DNA from: Myxococcales bacterium
Lineage (GTDB): Bacteria; Myxococcota_A; Bradymonadia; Bradymonadales; GCA-2716585
Length of the DNA: 64,000 nt
Direction of reading: 5' to 3'
Assembly (NCBI GenBank): GCA_002716585.1
Contig: PBBL01000011.1
Location: 62,001-126,000 of the forward strand
Shown here: positions 53,023 through 61,453 of the stretch, in pieces
Layout: every line of letters starts with the position of its first letter
Position numbering within the stretch: the stretch's first letter is position 1
Position numbers and translations under genes: made by a program
Notes under the pieces: generated by a model
What the model was told of the DNA's origin: nothing
Seen by the model: the letters and a program-made list of their open reading frames with translations, nothing else
Database searches by the model: none

Positions 53023-55455
53023 ATGCCACCACACCACGACCGAGGCGCGTTGACGCTCATCGTCGCGCTCATCGCGCTGCCTCCGCTCCTCCTCGGCAGC
53101 GTCCACACCCCGACCATCATCGCGCTGACGCTCGCCTGCGTCGCCCTCGCGGGCGTGTCCACCTGGCGCGCCCGCGGCGAGGAGCGCCCGAACCTCCTCA
53201 GCCCCCTCGGGGTCGCCGCGGGCCTGATCGGGCTGTGGTCCCTCGCGCAGCTCATCCCGCTCCCCGCCGCGCTGCTCGCCGCGCTCAGCCCCGAAAACGC
53301 GGAGGCGCGCGCCGCCCTCGCGCCGCTCCTGAACACCGCGGCCTCGGGGGCGCTGTCGGTCGCCCCGGCCGCGACCGCCCTCGCGGCCACGCGCTGGCTT
53401 GGGCTCGCCGCCGCCGCCCTCGCGCTCGCCACGTGGCTCCGCCTCGCCCCCCCTTCGGCCACTCAGGAGCGCGTCGCCGCCCTCGCGCTCACCGCGACCG
53501 GCGCCGCGACGGTCGTCATCGGCCTGGCTCAGTCCGCCTTCGGCAGCGGTCGCCACCTGCTCGGCTTCATCGAGACCAACTCCAACGCGCTGGGGATCGT
53601 CTCGGGCACCTTCGTCAACCCCAACCACGCCGGGACGCTGCTCGCCATGGCGACGCTCACCGCGGTCGGGCTGGCGCTCGACGAGACAGGCCGCGCCCGC
53701 GCGGGGGCTGCGGCGGTCGCCGTGCTCTGTGGCACGGGGCTCCTCCTCAACGCCTCGCGCGGCGCGCTGTTGGGGTTCACCGGAGGCGCCGCCGCGCTGG
53801 CGGCGGCGCTCGCCTGGCGGCACCGCGCCACGCCAGGCGCCTTCAAGCGCGCGCTGCCCAGCGTCGCCCTCATCGCGCTGTCGCTGCTCCTCGCCGTCGG
53901 CGCGTCGCTCGCGATGGGCTGGGACAAGCGGCTCGCCTGGGAGCTGGCCCGGGACCGCTCGCTCGCCGACCTGACCTGGAACAACACCAAGTGGCAGCTC
54001 ATCGCAGGCGCCCTGGAGCTGGCCCAGCGGTTCCCCCTCACCGGCGTCGGCGCCGACGCCTTCCCCCACGTCGCCCCGACGGTCCTGGGCGCCGACGCGC
54101 CGACCAACCGATACACCTTCGTGGAGTCCGACCCGCCCGAGCTGCTGGCCACCCTCGGCGTCCCCATCGCGCTGCTCTCCATGGGGCTGGCCGCCTTCGC
54201 CGGATGGCGCGCCGCGCGCCCCTCGGGTGACGCCGAGCCCTTCTCCCACACGGCGTTGGGGTTGGGCGCCGCGCTCGTCGCGTTCGTGATCCACTCGGGG
54301 GCCTCCTTCAACATCGTCATCCTCGGGCTCGCGCTCCCCGCGCTGGCGGTCGCCGAGGTGCTGCTCGCGCGGCGACGCCCCGAAGGGTGGCTGCGCCTGC
54401 CGACCGCCGCATCGGCGGCGCTGACGTGCCTCATCCTGCTCGGCGCCTCGCTCGGGGTGTGGCGACACACCAGCCTGCTCGCCGAGCAGGAGACCTTCGA
54501 GGCGCTGGTCCGCGCCCCCAGCCCCTCGCAGGAGGAGGCGATGGGCGCCACCCGCGACATGCTGGAGCAGCTCCCGATGGATGGGCACACGATCAGCTCC
54601 GCGGCGCTGCTGCTCAAGCGCGCCCACGCGGCCTCGAACGCCCCCGGGGACCCTCCCCCCAGCCTGGAGCTGGCGCGGCGAGCCAACACGCTGGCGCCCA
54701 ACTCGCCGCTGTCCTGGCTGGTCCGCGCTCGCCTCGCGGCGTCCACGAAGCAGTGGGGCGAGGCCGCCGCAGGGTACCGAGGCTACCTGGAGCGTCAGAA
54801 GACCGGCGACGTCGCGCTCCTCCCGGAGATCCTGGCGGTCCTGCCGGACGCGGCGCACCGCGCAGCCGCCCTCCCGCCGCGCGGCGACGCGCTCAACAAC
54901 GTCTTCAAGGCGCTCAGCGACGCCAAGCGCCCGACCACGCTGATGGAGCTGGCCACCGAGCTTCAGGCGCTGCACCCGGACTCCCCGGACGCCTCCATCT
55001 TCGCGATCCGCGCCGCGGCGCATGCGGGGCAGCCGCTGCTCGCCGAGCTTCACGGCCAACAGATGATCGCCACCTTCCCCGACCACCCGCAGGGCTACGT
55101 CCTCACCGCGAAGGCGATGTCGGCGCAGGATCGCCCCGCCGAGGCGCTCCGCGTGCTCGACAAGGGGGTCGAGGCGACCGGCAAGCCCTCGGTGAGGCTG
55201 CTCCGGGTCACGCAGCTCATCCACGCGACGGGCGCGGGGCGACCCGCCGACGCCGACGCGCGCATCGACGATGACATCGCCGCGCTCCGCAAGGAGACGA
55301 TCGACAACGTCACCCTCCGCGCTCGGACCTTCTACCTGTCCGGGCTCCGTTGGCAGAAGCGCGGGCAACCCGAGCGGGCCCGCCGCGACTTTGAGCGCGC
55401 CGCTCGCCTCAAGCCATCGACCTACGCCAAGCTGCTCAAGCCCGAGGCGCCATGA
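53023..55455 (+). CDS. O-antigen ligase/polymerase-like membrane protein with TPR tail
   Basis: An 810-residue protein. The first 470 residues form ten to twelve membrane helices. The conserved Wzy_C/WaaL-type periplasmic segment contains FVNPNHAGTLLAM near 205 and LAQRFPLTGVGADAFP near 335, with RGALLG near 245. After the last helix (about 455-480), residues 490-810 are soluble helical repeats with TPR spacing. Members of this superfamily transfer or polymerise lipid-linked glycans on the periplasmic face. The TPR tail is a common fusion in deltaproteobacteria. The gene lies away from the glycosyltransferase operon at 13442. The 3' end overlaps the lipoprotein gene (ATGA). Confidence 0.78.
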   Translation: MPPHHDRGALTLIVALIALPPLLLGSVHTPTIIALTLACVALAGVSTWRARGEERPNLLSPLGVAAGLIGLWSLAQLIPLPAALLAALSPENAEARAALAPLLNTAASGALSVAPAATALAATRWLGLAAAALALATWLRLAPPSATQERVAALALTATGAATVVIGLAQSAFGSGRHLLGFIETNSNALGIVSGTFVNPNHAGTLLAMATLTAVGLALDETGRARAGAAAVAVLCGTGLLLNASRGALLGFTGGAAALAAALAWRHRATPGAFKRALPSVALIALSLLLAVGASLAMGWDKRLAWELARDRSLADLTWNNTKWQLIAGALELAQRFPLTGVGADAFPHVAPTVLGADAPTNRYTFVESDPPELLATLGVPIALLSMGLAAFAGWRAARPSGDAEPFSHTALGLGAALVAFVIHSGASFNIVILGLALPALAVAEVLLARRRPEGWLRLPTAASAALTCLILLGASLGVWRHTSLLAEQETFEALVRAPSPSQEEAMGATRDMLEQLPMDGHTISSAALLLKRAHAASNAPGDPPPSLELARRANTLAPNSPLSWLVRARLAASTKQWGEAAAGYRGYLERQKTGDVALLPEILAVLPDAAHRAAALPPRGDALNNVFKALSDAKRPTTLMELATELQALHPDSPDASIFAIRAAAHAGQPLLAELHGQQMIATFPDHPQGYVLTAKAMSAQDRPAEALRVLDKGVEATGKPSVRLLRVTQLIHATGAGRPADADARIDDDIAALRKETIDNVTLRARTFYLSGLRWQKRGQPERARRDFERAARLKPSTYAKLLKPEAP

Positions 55456-55940
55456 TCCGCACCGTCGCACCGCTCGCGCTCCTGACGCTCCTCATCGCCT
55501 GCAAAGCCCCCGCGACGCCCCAGGAGCCCGCGCTGGAGTTCCCGCAGGGAGCAGTCAGGGCGGCGCTCGATCAGCCCACCGCGGTGGCCACGGAGCGCCT
55601 CAAGGACATCTACCCAAAGGCGCGCGTGGTGCCTGGGCCGCTGCATCGGATCGTGACGTCGGACGAGCAGGTCGAGGAGCTGATCCTGTTTCAGGACATG
55701 CGCTCCGCTCGGGTCAACTCGGTCGTGGTGAAGTTCAGCGAGCGCCTGACGGAGACGGAGCGCCGGGCGATCCTCAAGACGACGGGGGTGGACGAGCTGG
55801 CGCAGCTGAAGGCGGGCGAGGTGCAGGAGAGCGCCCACGAGGGGCTGCTGTGGCGAGCGCGGTGGGGGGATCGTCAGGGGCGGTTGACCGTGACGGTGGA
55901 GGCGCCTCGGGAGGTCAGCCCCGCACCGCGAGCCAGATGA
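55452..55940 (+). CDS. Small lipoprotein
   Basis: A 162-residue lipoprotein: MIRTVAPLALLTLLIAC gives a clear signal and lipobox with Cys17. The mature part is a mixed alpha/beta domain with no recognised family. It overlaps the upstream O-antigen-ligase-like gene by ATGA, suggesting a shared envelope role. Its 3' end overlaps by 26 bases the convergent kinase gene, so the two transcripts would be complementary over their ends. Confidence 0.75.
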   Translation: MIRTVAPLALLTLLIACKAPATPQEPALEFPQGAVRAALDQPTAVATERLKDIYPKARVVPGPLHRIVTSDEQVEELILFQDMRSARVNSVVVKFSERLTETERRAILKTTGVDELAQLKAGEVQESAHEGLLWRARWGDRQGRLTVTVEAPREVSPAPRAR

Positions 55941-57120
55941 TGAGCACGAGCGCGACGAGGGAGAGCGCGAGCGCGCCGCCGACGATGGCGTACATGAACG
56001 TGAGGCGACCCGAGTCGAGGGCGTCGCCCGTGTTCGCGGGGGGTCGGGGAGGCGCCGGGATGTCAGCGGCCGAAGGGGTCGGCGCGGGCTGCGGCGACGG
56101 ATCGGGCGCGGTCCGCGCAGGCTCCGCGCGGGACACCGCGGTCGGCACCGGAGAGGTGGCGATCAGCTCGGGGACGGCCTCGGCGCGAATGGTCGGCAGG
56201 TCGTCTCTCTCGTCCCGGGGCGAGGCTGGGGCGTCGACGGGCTCGGGCACGCTCTGCATGGTGCCCGTCCCGGTGAAGTCCGCGAACGCCGCCGCGAACT
56301 CCTCGGCGGTCTCGTAGCGCTTCTCGGGCTTCTTCTCCAGGGCGTGGAGGATCGCGACGCCGAGCTTGCTCTCGGCGATCTCGGGCGGCAGCGGCGGCGG
56401 CGGATCGTTGATCTGCCGCATCATGGTCTGGACCGGGTTGGCGTTCTCGAAGGGGAGCCGCCCGGTGACCATCTCGTACATGACGATCCCCAGCGAGTAG
56501 AGATCGCTCGACCCGGTGAGCTGCTTGCCGTAGCACTGCTCGGGGCTCATGTAGGCCGGCGTCCCGACGGTCCCGCCCGCCATGGTGAGCTTGGCCGTCT
56601 CCTTGAGGGTGCCCCCTTTGCCGCCCGTGACCACCTTGGCGATGCCGAAGTCGAACACCTTGACGAAGTCCGGCGTCGGCATGTTGTTGCAGATGAAGAT
56701 GTTCTCCGGCTTGAGATCCCGGTGCACGATCCCCAACAGATGCGCCTCGCCGAGCGACAGCAGCGTCTGCTGGGCGATGCGCGCGGCGCGCTCGGGGGCG
56801 AGCCGCTTCTCCTTCTTGATCAGCTTGTCGAGCGGGATCCCCTCTAGGAACTCCATCACGATGTACATCCGGTTGTCTTCGAGCGTGCCGAAGTCGTGGA
56901 TGTTGATGGTGTGGGGGCTGTTGAGCTGACTGGAGAGCTTGGCCTCCCGGCGGAAGCGGTGCCGCAGCTCATCGTCGTTCTGTGAGCGGGGGATCAGGAC
57001 CTTGATCGCGACGGTGCGACCGATGCTGGTCTGGGTCGCGCGGTAGACCGCGCCGAAGGACCCCTGGCCCAGCTTGGCCTCGATCTTGTACTTCCCCTCA
57101 ATGACTTCGCCTGGCTGCAT
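55915..57120 (-). CDS. Membrane Ser/Thr protein kinase
   Basis: A 401-residue Hanks-type kinase. The domain runs about 11-270: GQGSFGAVY glycine loop, VAIK lysine near 40, HRDLKPEN, DFG, activation segment GTPAYMSPEQC. A Pro/Thr-rich linker follows, with one membrane helix at the very end (FMYAIVGGALALSLVALVLIIWLAV, about 374-398), leaving almost no extracytoplasmic part. Activation by an external ligand is therefore unlikely, and dimerisation or lipid sensing is more plausible (inference). The start at 57120 has only a weak ribosome site. Alone on its strand between convergent and divergent neighbours. Confidence 0.9.
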   Translation of the reverse strand: MQPGEVIEGKYKIEAKLGQGSFGAVYRATQTSIGRTVAIKVLIPRSQNDDELRHRFRREAKLSSQLNSPHTINIHDFGTLEDNRMYIVMEFLEGIPLDKLIKKEKRLAPERAARIAQQTLLSLGEAHLLGIVHRDLKPENIFICNNMPTPDFVKVFDFGIAKVVTGGKGGTLKETAKLTMAGGTVGTPAYMSPEQCYGKQLTGSSDLYSLGIVMYEMVTGRLPFENANPVQTMMRQINDPPPPLPPEIAESKLGVAILHALEKKPEKRYETAEEFAAAFADFTGTGTMQSVPEPVDAPASPRDERDDLPTIRAEAVPELIATSPVPTAVSRAEPARTAPDPSPQPAPTPSAADIPAPPRPPANTGDALDSGRLTFMYAIVGGALALSLVALVLIIWLAVRG

Positions 57121-57294
57121 GGGACTCGTTCACGTTGAACAGGACGTCCGGCAACGGCCTGAACGGGTTTGGGTGACATCATCAACGCACGCGGCGTGGG
57201 GCTCGTACCCCTGACGCCATGGTCGTACACGTTGGAGTATCGCACATGTCTCATGCTTTGATAAGCCGTTCACCCACCCGAGTCAAACGAATGA

Positions 57295-57334
57295 CCGCGG
57301 GCTCGCCCAACGCAGCCTCCAGGCGAGCCCGCGG
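57295..57334 (-). terminator. Terminator of the UPF0173 hydrolase gene
   Basis: A perfect 13-base stem, CCGCGGGCTCGCC with GGCGAGCCCGCGG, encloses 14 bases and begins ten bases after the minus-strand stop. A moderately T-rich stretch (TCATTCGTTTGA) follows on the minus strand. Confidence 0.65.
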
Positions 57335-57344
57335 CGGTTGACGC

Positions 57345-58070
57345 TCAGGAGATCGTCCCGCCGGGCTCGGTCGAGAGCACCTCGACCTCCAGGTTGAGCT
57401 TGTCCAGCTCGGCCTTGAACGCCTCGGGCGTCCCCGTCAGGATCGGGAAGGTGCCGTAGTGGCAGGGGATCGCCGCCTTGACCCCGAGCATCTTGCAGGC
57501 CATCGCCGCCTGGCGCGGATCCATCGTGAACCAGTCCCCGATCGGCAGGATCGCCGCGTCCGGGCTGTACAGCTCGCCGATGAGCGCCATGTCGCCGAAC
57601 AGGCTCGTGTCGCCCGCGATGTAGAGCGTCGTGCTGGAGAACGTCACCACGAAGCCCGCCGGATCGCCGAGGTAGACCACCGTGCCGTCCTCCTCGGTGA
57701 AGCTCGACGAGTGGCGCGCGTCGGTCATCGACACCGACACCGCCTCAAGCGACGGCACCTTCACCGTGCCGCCCTTGTTCATCCCCACCAGCTTGTCCGC
57801 CGACACCCCCTTGGAGCCCAGCCACGACGTCAGGTCGTAGATCCCCACGATCGACCCGCTGCACCGCTCGTGCGCCGTGAACACGTCCCCGATGTGATCG
57901 CCGTGTCCGTGGGTGATCAGGATCGCGTCCGCCGACGCCTCGTGGAACGCCTCCGGGCACTTCGGGTTGCTCGCCAGCCACGGATCCACCAGGATCGTCT
58001 CGCCCTCCGGGGTCTTGATCAGGAAGGTCGAGTGCCCCAGCCACGTCACCTCAATGCCATTCAGTCCCAT
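57345..58070 (-). CDS. UPF0173-type metal-dependent hydrolase
   Basis: A 241-residue metallo-beta-lactamase-fold protein of the short UlaG/UPF0173 type. It opens IEVTWLGHSTFLIKTPEG and has HGHGDH near 61-66, DARHSSSF, the YIAGDTSLFGDM aspartate near 158, and a late histidine in IPCHYGTF. These residues bind two metal ions. Substrate unknown. ATG 58070 is chosen because GAGGAGGAGCG lies directly upstream and the fold begins there; thirteen further residues in the open frame are Arg/Gly-rich and not conserved-looking. Confidence 0.85.
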   Translation of the reverse strand: MGLNGIEVTWLGHSTFLIKTPEGETILVDPWLASNPKCPEAFHEASADAILITHGHGDHIGDVFTAHERCSGSIVGIYDLTSWLGSKGVSADKLVGMNKGGTVKVPSLEAVSVSMTDARHSSSFTEEDGTVVYLGDPAGFVVTFSSTTLYIAGDTSLFGDMALIGELYSPDAAILPIGDWFTMDPRQAAMACKMLGVKAAIPCHYGTFPILTGTPEAFKAELDKLNLEVEVLSTEPGGTIS

Positions 58071-58186
58071 CGTCGCTCCTCCTCGTCTCGCGCCTCGCCG
58101 CCCACCCAACGACCCGTTGGAGCCGGGTGTTTAGTTGACAGCCGCGCCTGTTTGGGGCGCAATCGCCCCGCGTTTCGGTACTCTGC

Positions 58187-59194
58187 ATGACCACAACGAC
58201 CATGTCTCATACATCCATTCTACCACCGCTGGCCCTTGGCCTCATCCTCCTGTCGTGCTCGACGGGCGTTGAGGAGGTGCCGACACCTCCCCCCATCGCT
58301 CGACCCACGCCCGCCCCCCCAAAGGAGGCAGCGCCCGCACCGAGCGAGCCGCCCCGGCCCGAAACCGAGCCCGAGGCGCCTCCGTCGCCGTGCCCTGACG
58401 ACATGGCCTACGTCGACCACGTCTATTGCACGAAGCTCCGGTGGCGCTGCAAGAAGAAGGCGACCATCAACGGCATCCCCCAGAAGCACACCTGCCAGGA
58501 GTATCACCCCCAGAGCGCCTGCGTGGGCGCCGTGCGTCGCCAGCGGTTCTGCATGGACAAGTACGAGTATCCCAACCAGAAAGGTGCGCACCCGCCCGTC
58601 ATGGTGAGCGCCTACGACGCCACCGCCCTCTGCCACGAGCAGGGCAAGCGCCTCTGCTGGGAGAGCGAGTGGACCTCGGCCTGCGAGGGCTCCGACCCGC
58701 GCCCCTACCCCTACGGGTACCGCCGCGACGCCACGAAGTGCAACATCGACAACCCCGGGCGCGACATCGACCCGCCGTCGCTGCGCTCCACCGACCCCGC
58801 GGTCCTCTACCCGACCCTGGAGCGCCTCGATCAGAGCGTCCCCTCCGGCTCCATGGCCGAGTGCACCAGCGATTATGGCGTCTACGACACCACCGGCAAC
58901 CTCAGCGAGTGGGTCTTCATCGAAAAACCGGGCGGCGCCTGCACCTGGGCGGGCGTCAAGGGCGGCCACTGGACCAACACCCGCTCCGTGTGCCGCCCCG
59001 TCGGCAAGGTCCACCCCGAGGCGTGGTCCTTCTACCCGCTCTCCTTTCGCTGCTGTAAGGATCCCAACCTCGACGCCGTCGAGCCGCCCCCAGACGACGG
59101 GATCCCCCTGTGGACCCCTCCGCCACCTCCCCAGACCGAGCCGCTCAACGGCACCCTCAACCGCGGCTGGGTCCCTGGGATGTCCCCTGAGTGA
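58187..59194 (+). CDS. Formylglycine-enzyme-like (FGE/SUMF1) lipoprotein
   Basis: A 335-residue lipoprotein with lipobox LLSC near 24, then a Pro/Glu-rich spacer. Residues about 65-290 form a sulfatase-modifying-factor domain, seen from RFCMDKYEYPN, the LCHEQGKRLCWESEWTSACEG motif, YGVYDTTGNLSEWV and the final SFRCC. Similar domains in bacterial lipoproteins often bind or scaffold instead of forming formylglycine; the paired catalytic cysteines of true FGEs cannot be assigned here because there are many cysteines, probably disulfide-bonded. Starts at 58187 or 58202 are both possible, and neither has a good ribosome site. Its stop lies two bases from the convergent tyrA stop. Confidence 0.75.
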   Translation: MTTTTMSHTSILPPLALGLILLSCSTGVEEVPTPPPIARPTPAPPKEAAPAPSEPPRPETEPEAPPSPCPDDMAYVDHVYCTKLRWRCKKKATINGIPQKHTCQEYHPQSACVGAVRRQRFCMDKYEYPNQKGAHPPVMVSAYDATALCHEQGKRLCWESEWTSACEGSDPRPYPYGYRRDATKCNIDNPGRDIDPPSLRSTDPAVLYPTLERLDQSVPSGSMAECTSDYGVYDTTGNLSEWVFIEKPGGACTWAGVKGGHWTNTRSVCRPVGKVHPEAWSFYPLSFRCCKDPNLDAVEPPPDDGIPLWTPPPPPQTEPLNGTLNRGWVPGMSPE

Positions 59195-59196
59195 CA

Positions 59197-60336
59197 TCAG
59201 GAGCGCGCCACGATCGCGTCGATGACGAAGTCCGACAGCTCCATCGACTCCTCCCCGAAGTCGCTGAAGTAGCGGGTCAGCTCCCCGAACGCCTCCTCAA
59301 AGCCCTCCCGATCACCCTGCTCGATGAGCGCCTGAAACGCCTCGACCGACCCCTGGTAGTGCGCCCGCGCCTCGGCGCTGTAGGGGTTGCGCATCTCAAT
59401 CTCGGCGTACAACCCCGGATCCTGGGTGAACAGGCGACCGACGAACGCCAGCTCCAACCGATAGATCGGGCTCGTGAACCGCAGGCTCTCGTGGATCGAG
59501 AGCCCGGTGCGCCGCAGCGCCTCGCCCATCACCAGCGTGTTGAAGTGGACCAGCACCTGCACGACGGCCATCATCCGGTCGTGCGCCTCCGGCGTGGCGG
59601 TGATGATCTCCATCCCGAGGCGCTCCAGCTCACGCGTCATCCAGGTCGCGGTGGGGCCGGGGCGAACCGGGCAGACCACCGTCTTCTGACGCCGCAGCGC
59701 ATGCACGGTCGGACCGAACATCGGGTGCAGCCCCAACGCCTCGCCGCGGCACCGCTCCTCGTACACGCGGCAGATGCCCGACTTGAGGCTGTTGATGTCG
59801 CACATCAGCGCGTCCTCCCGGACCCAGGGCGCGAGCCGCCCGGCGACCTCCTCGGCGACCGCCATCGGCACCGCCACCATGACCACGTCCGCCCGCTTGA
59901 CGCGCTCCTCCGGCTCACCGCCTGCGTCGCCGGGCTCCATGACGTCGATGGTGTGCCCTCGCTCACGCAGCGCCCCCCCGAGGAGCTGCCCCATCTGACC
60001 GCCGCCGCCCACGATGAGAATGTGACGCGGCGCGCTGACCGGGGCGATCACCTCGGCGGTCTGCTCCTGGAGATCGTGCGACGCCTCGATCAGCGCCTTG
60101 AAGACCGACTCGCCCAGCTCCTCCGACAGCGCGTGCTCGGAGGCCAGCCGCCGCGCTCGCTGCAACACGACCCGCTCGCGCTCACGGTCGAACACCGGCG
60201 CGCCCCGTGACGCCTTGATCGCGCCGATCTGACGGACGACCTCCATCCGGCGCGCGGCGATCGACATCAGCTCACCGTCGATCTCGTCCAGCTGCGCTCT
60301 CAGCGCTTCGATCGAATCCTTGTCAGACGTGGTCAC
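59197..60336 (-). CDS. tyrA: Chorismate mutase / prephenate dehydrogenase
   Basis: A 379-residue bifunctional enzyme of tyrosine synthesis, close in length to E. coli TyrA. Residues about 5-90 are the helical AroQ-type chorismate mutase (IEALRAQLDEIDGELMSIAARR, then GAPVFDRERE), and residues about 98-370 are prephenate dehydrogenase with the NAD loop GGGGQMG near 103. They convert chorismate to prephenate and then 4-hydroxyphenylpyruvate. GTG 60336 is chosen since AGGAGATCACC lies upstream and it gives the standard length; the open frame extends 49 codons further without conserved sequence. Tyrosine feedback is usual for the family but cannot be judged here. Confidence 0.9.
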   Translation of the reverse strand: MTTSDKDSIEALRAQLDEIDGELMSIAARRMEVVRQIGAIKASRGAPVFDRERERVVLQRARRLASEHALSEELGESVFKALIEASHDLQEQTAEVIAPVSAPRHILIVGGGGQMGQLLGGALRERGHTIDVMEPGDAGGEPEERVKRADVVMVAVPMAVAEEVAGRLAPWVREDALMCDINSLKSGICRVYEERCRGEALGLHPMFGPTVHALRRQKTVVCPVRPGPTATWMTRELERLGMEIITATPEAHDRMMAVVQVLVHFNTLVMGEALRRTGLSIHESLRFTSPIYRLELAFVGRLFTQDPGLYAEIEMRNPYSAEARAHYQGSVEAFQALIEQGDREGFEEAFGELTRYFSDFGEESMELSDFVIDAIVARS

Positions 60337-60532
60337 GGCGGTGATCTCCTCATGAAGCGCAGGCTGAAGGTGCCAACAACACACCTCCGCTGGAGATGCT
60401 CGCATCCCTGGAGTGGGCGCTGCGTTGTGGTTCGGCGCCTGTTCCGTCCCGCGGGGTCCCTGGTGTCGCTTGTAGGCCATCACCCCGGGAGATTCAAGGA
60501 CGCCCCAGACCGTGAGGGCACAGGAGGCTCAG

Positions 60533-61441
60533 ATGCGCATCGTCGTCACAGGAGGGACCGGCTTCATCGGTCAGCACCTCGTCCAACTCCTCCTGGAGCG
60601 CGGCGACGAGGTCGTCGTGCTCACCCGCAGCGCGTCGCGCAGCCGCGGACAGGTCCCCGCCCGGGTCGAGCTGGTCGAGTGGACCCCCAAGGCCCCTGGC
60701 CCCTGGCAGACGACCCTCGATGGCGCCGACGCCGTGATCCACCTCGCTGGCAAGCCGGTCATCGACGACGCCTGGAGCGACTCCGTCCGCCGCGAGATCA
60801 TGGACTCCCGCGTCATCACGACCCGGCTCCTCGTCGAAGGGATCCAGGCCGCCGCCAAGCCGCCCGCGGTCATGCTCAGCGGATCGGCGGTGGGTTATTA
60901 CGGCGACGCGCGGCGACCGGTCACCGAGGAGAGCCCACCGGGTGACGGCTTCCTCGCCGAGGTCTGCGAGGCCTGGGAGGTCGCCGCGCGCCCGCTCAAG
61001 GACAGCGCGACGCGGCTGGTCACGCTTCGGATCGGGATCGTGCTTGGGACCGAGTCGGGGGCGCTGCCCCAGATGACGCGGGCCTTCAAGTTCTTCGCGG
61101 GCGGCTACCCGGGCAGCGGCGAGCAGCACCTGCCCTGGATCCACTGGGAGGACGCCTGCGGGATGATGCTGTGGGCGCTGGAGAACGCTGAGGTCACAGG
61201 GCCGCTGAACCTGACCGCGCCGTCTCCGCCAACGATCAAGGCGTTCACGCAGACGCTGGGGGAGGTGATGGGCCGCCCGTCGTGGATCCCGGTGCCTGGC
61301 GCGCTGATGCGCGCGGTGGCGGGGGAGCGGGCGGCGGCTGTGTTGGAGGGGCAGAACGCGCCCCCGAAGAAGGCGCTGGAGCTGGGGTATGCGTTCATCC
61401 ACCCCGAGCTGAAGGGGGCGCTGCGGGATCTGCTGGGGTAG
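60533..61441 (+). CDS. TIGR01777-family NAD(P)-dependent epimerase
   Basis: A 302-residue extended SDR protein. MRIVVTGGTGFIGQHLVQ carries the GxxGxxG nucleotide loop. HLAGKP and SGSAVGYYGD replace the usual YxxxK site, as in the YfcH/TIGR01777 group. The C-terminal DUF1731 helix pair includes IPVPGALMRAVAGERAAAVL. These proteins are also found linked to cell-division or lipid genes, but their reaction is not known. ATG 60533 follows AGGAGG. Confidence 0.88.
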   Translation: MRIVVTGGTGFIGQHLVQLLLERGDEVVVLTRSASRSRGQVPARVELVEWTPKAPGPWQTTLDGADAVIHLAGKPVIDDAWSDSVRREIMDSRVITTRLLVEGIQAAAKPPAVMLSGSAVGYYGDARRPVTEESPPGDGFLAEVCEAWEVAARPLKDSATRLVTLRIGIVLGTESGALPQMTRAFKFFAGGYPGSGEQHLPWIHWEDACGMMLWALENAEVTGPLNLTAPSPPTIKAFTQTLGEVMGRPSWIPVPGALMRAVAGERAAAVLEGQNAPPKKALELGYAFIHPELKGALRDLLG

Positions 61442-61453
61442 CCGGGCGAAGGC

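Noticed and set aside
50622..53462. 946-codon minus-strand frame across the beta-CASP hydrolase and the gene at 52128
   Set aside because: It covers three clear plus-strand genes and their promoter, and its residues show only GC-driven bias.
58135..58186. TTGACA plus a GGGGCG-CAAT-CGCCCC hairpin before the FGE-like gene
   Set aside because: No acceptable -10 box lies at 16-18 bases, and the hairpin has no T run, so neither promoter nor terminator is supported.
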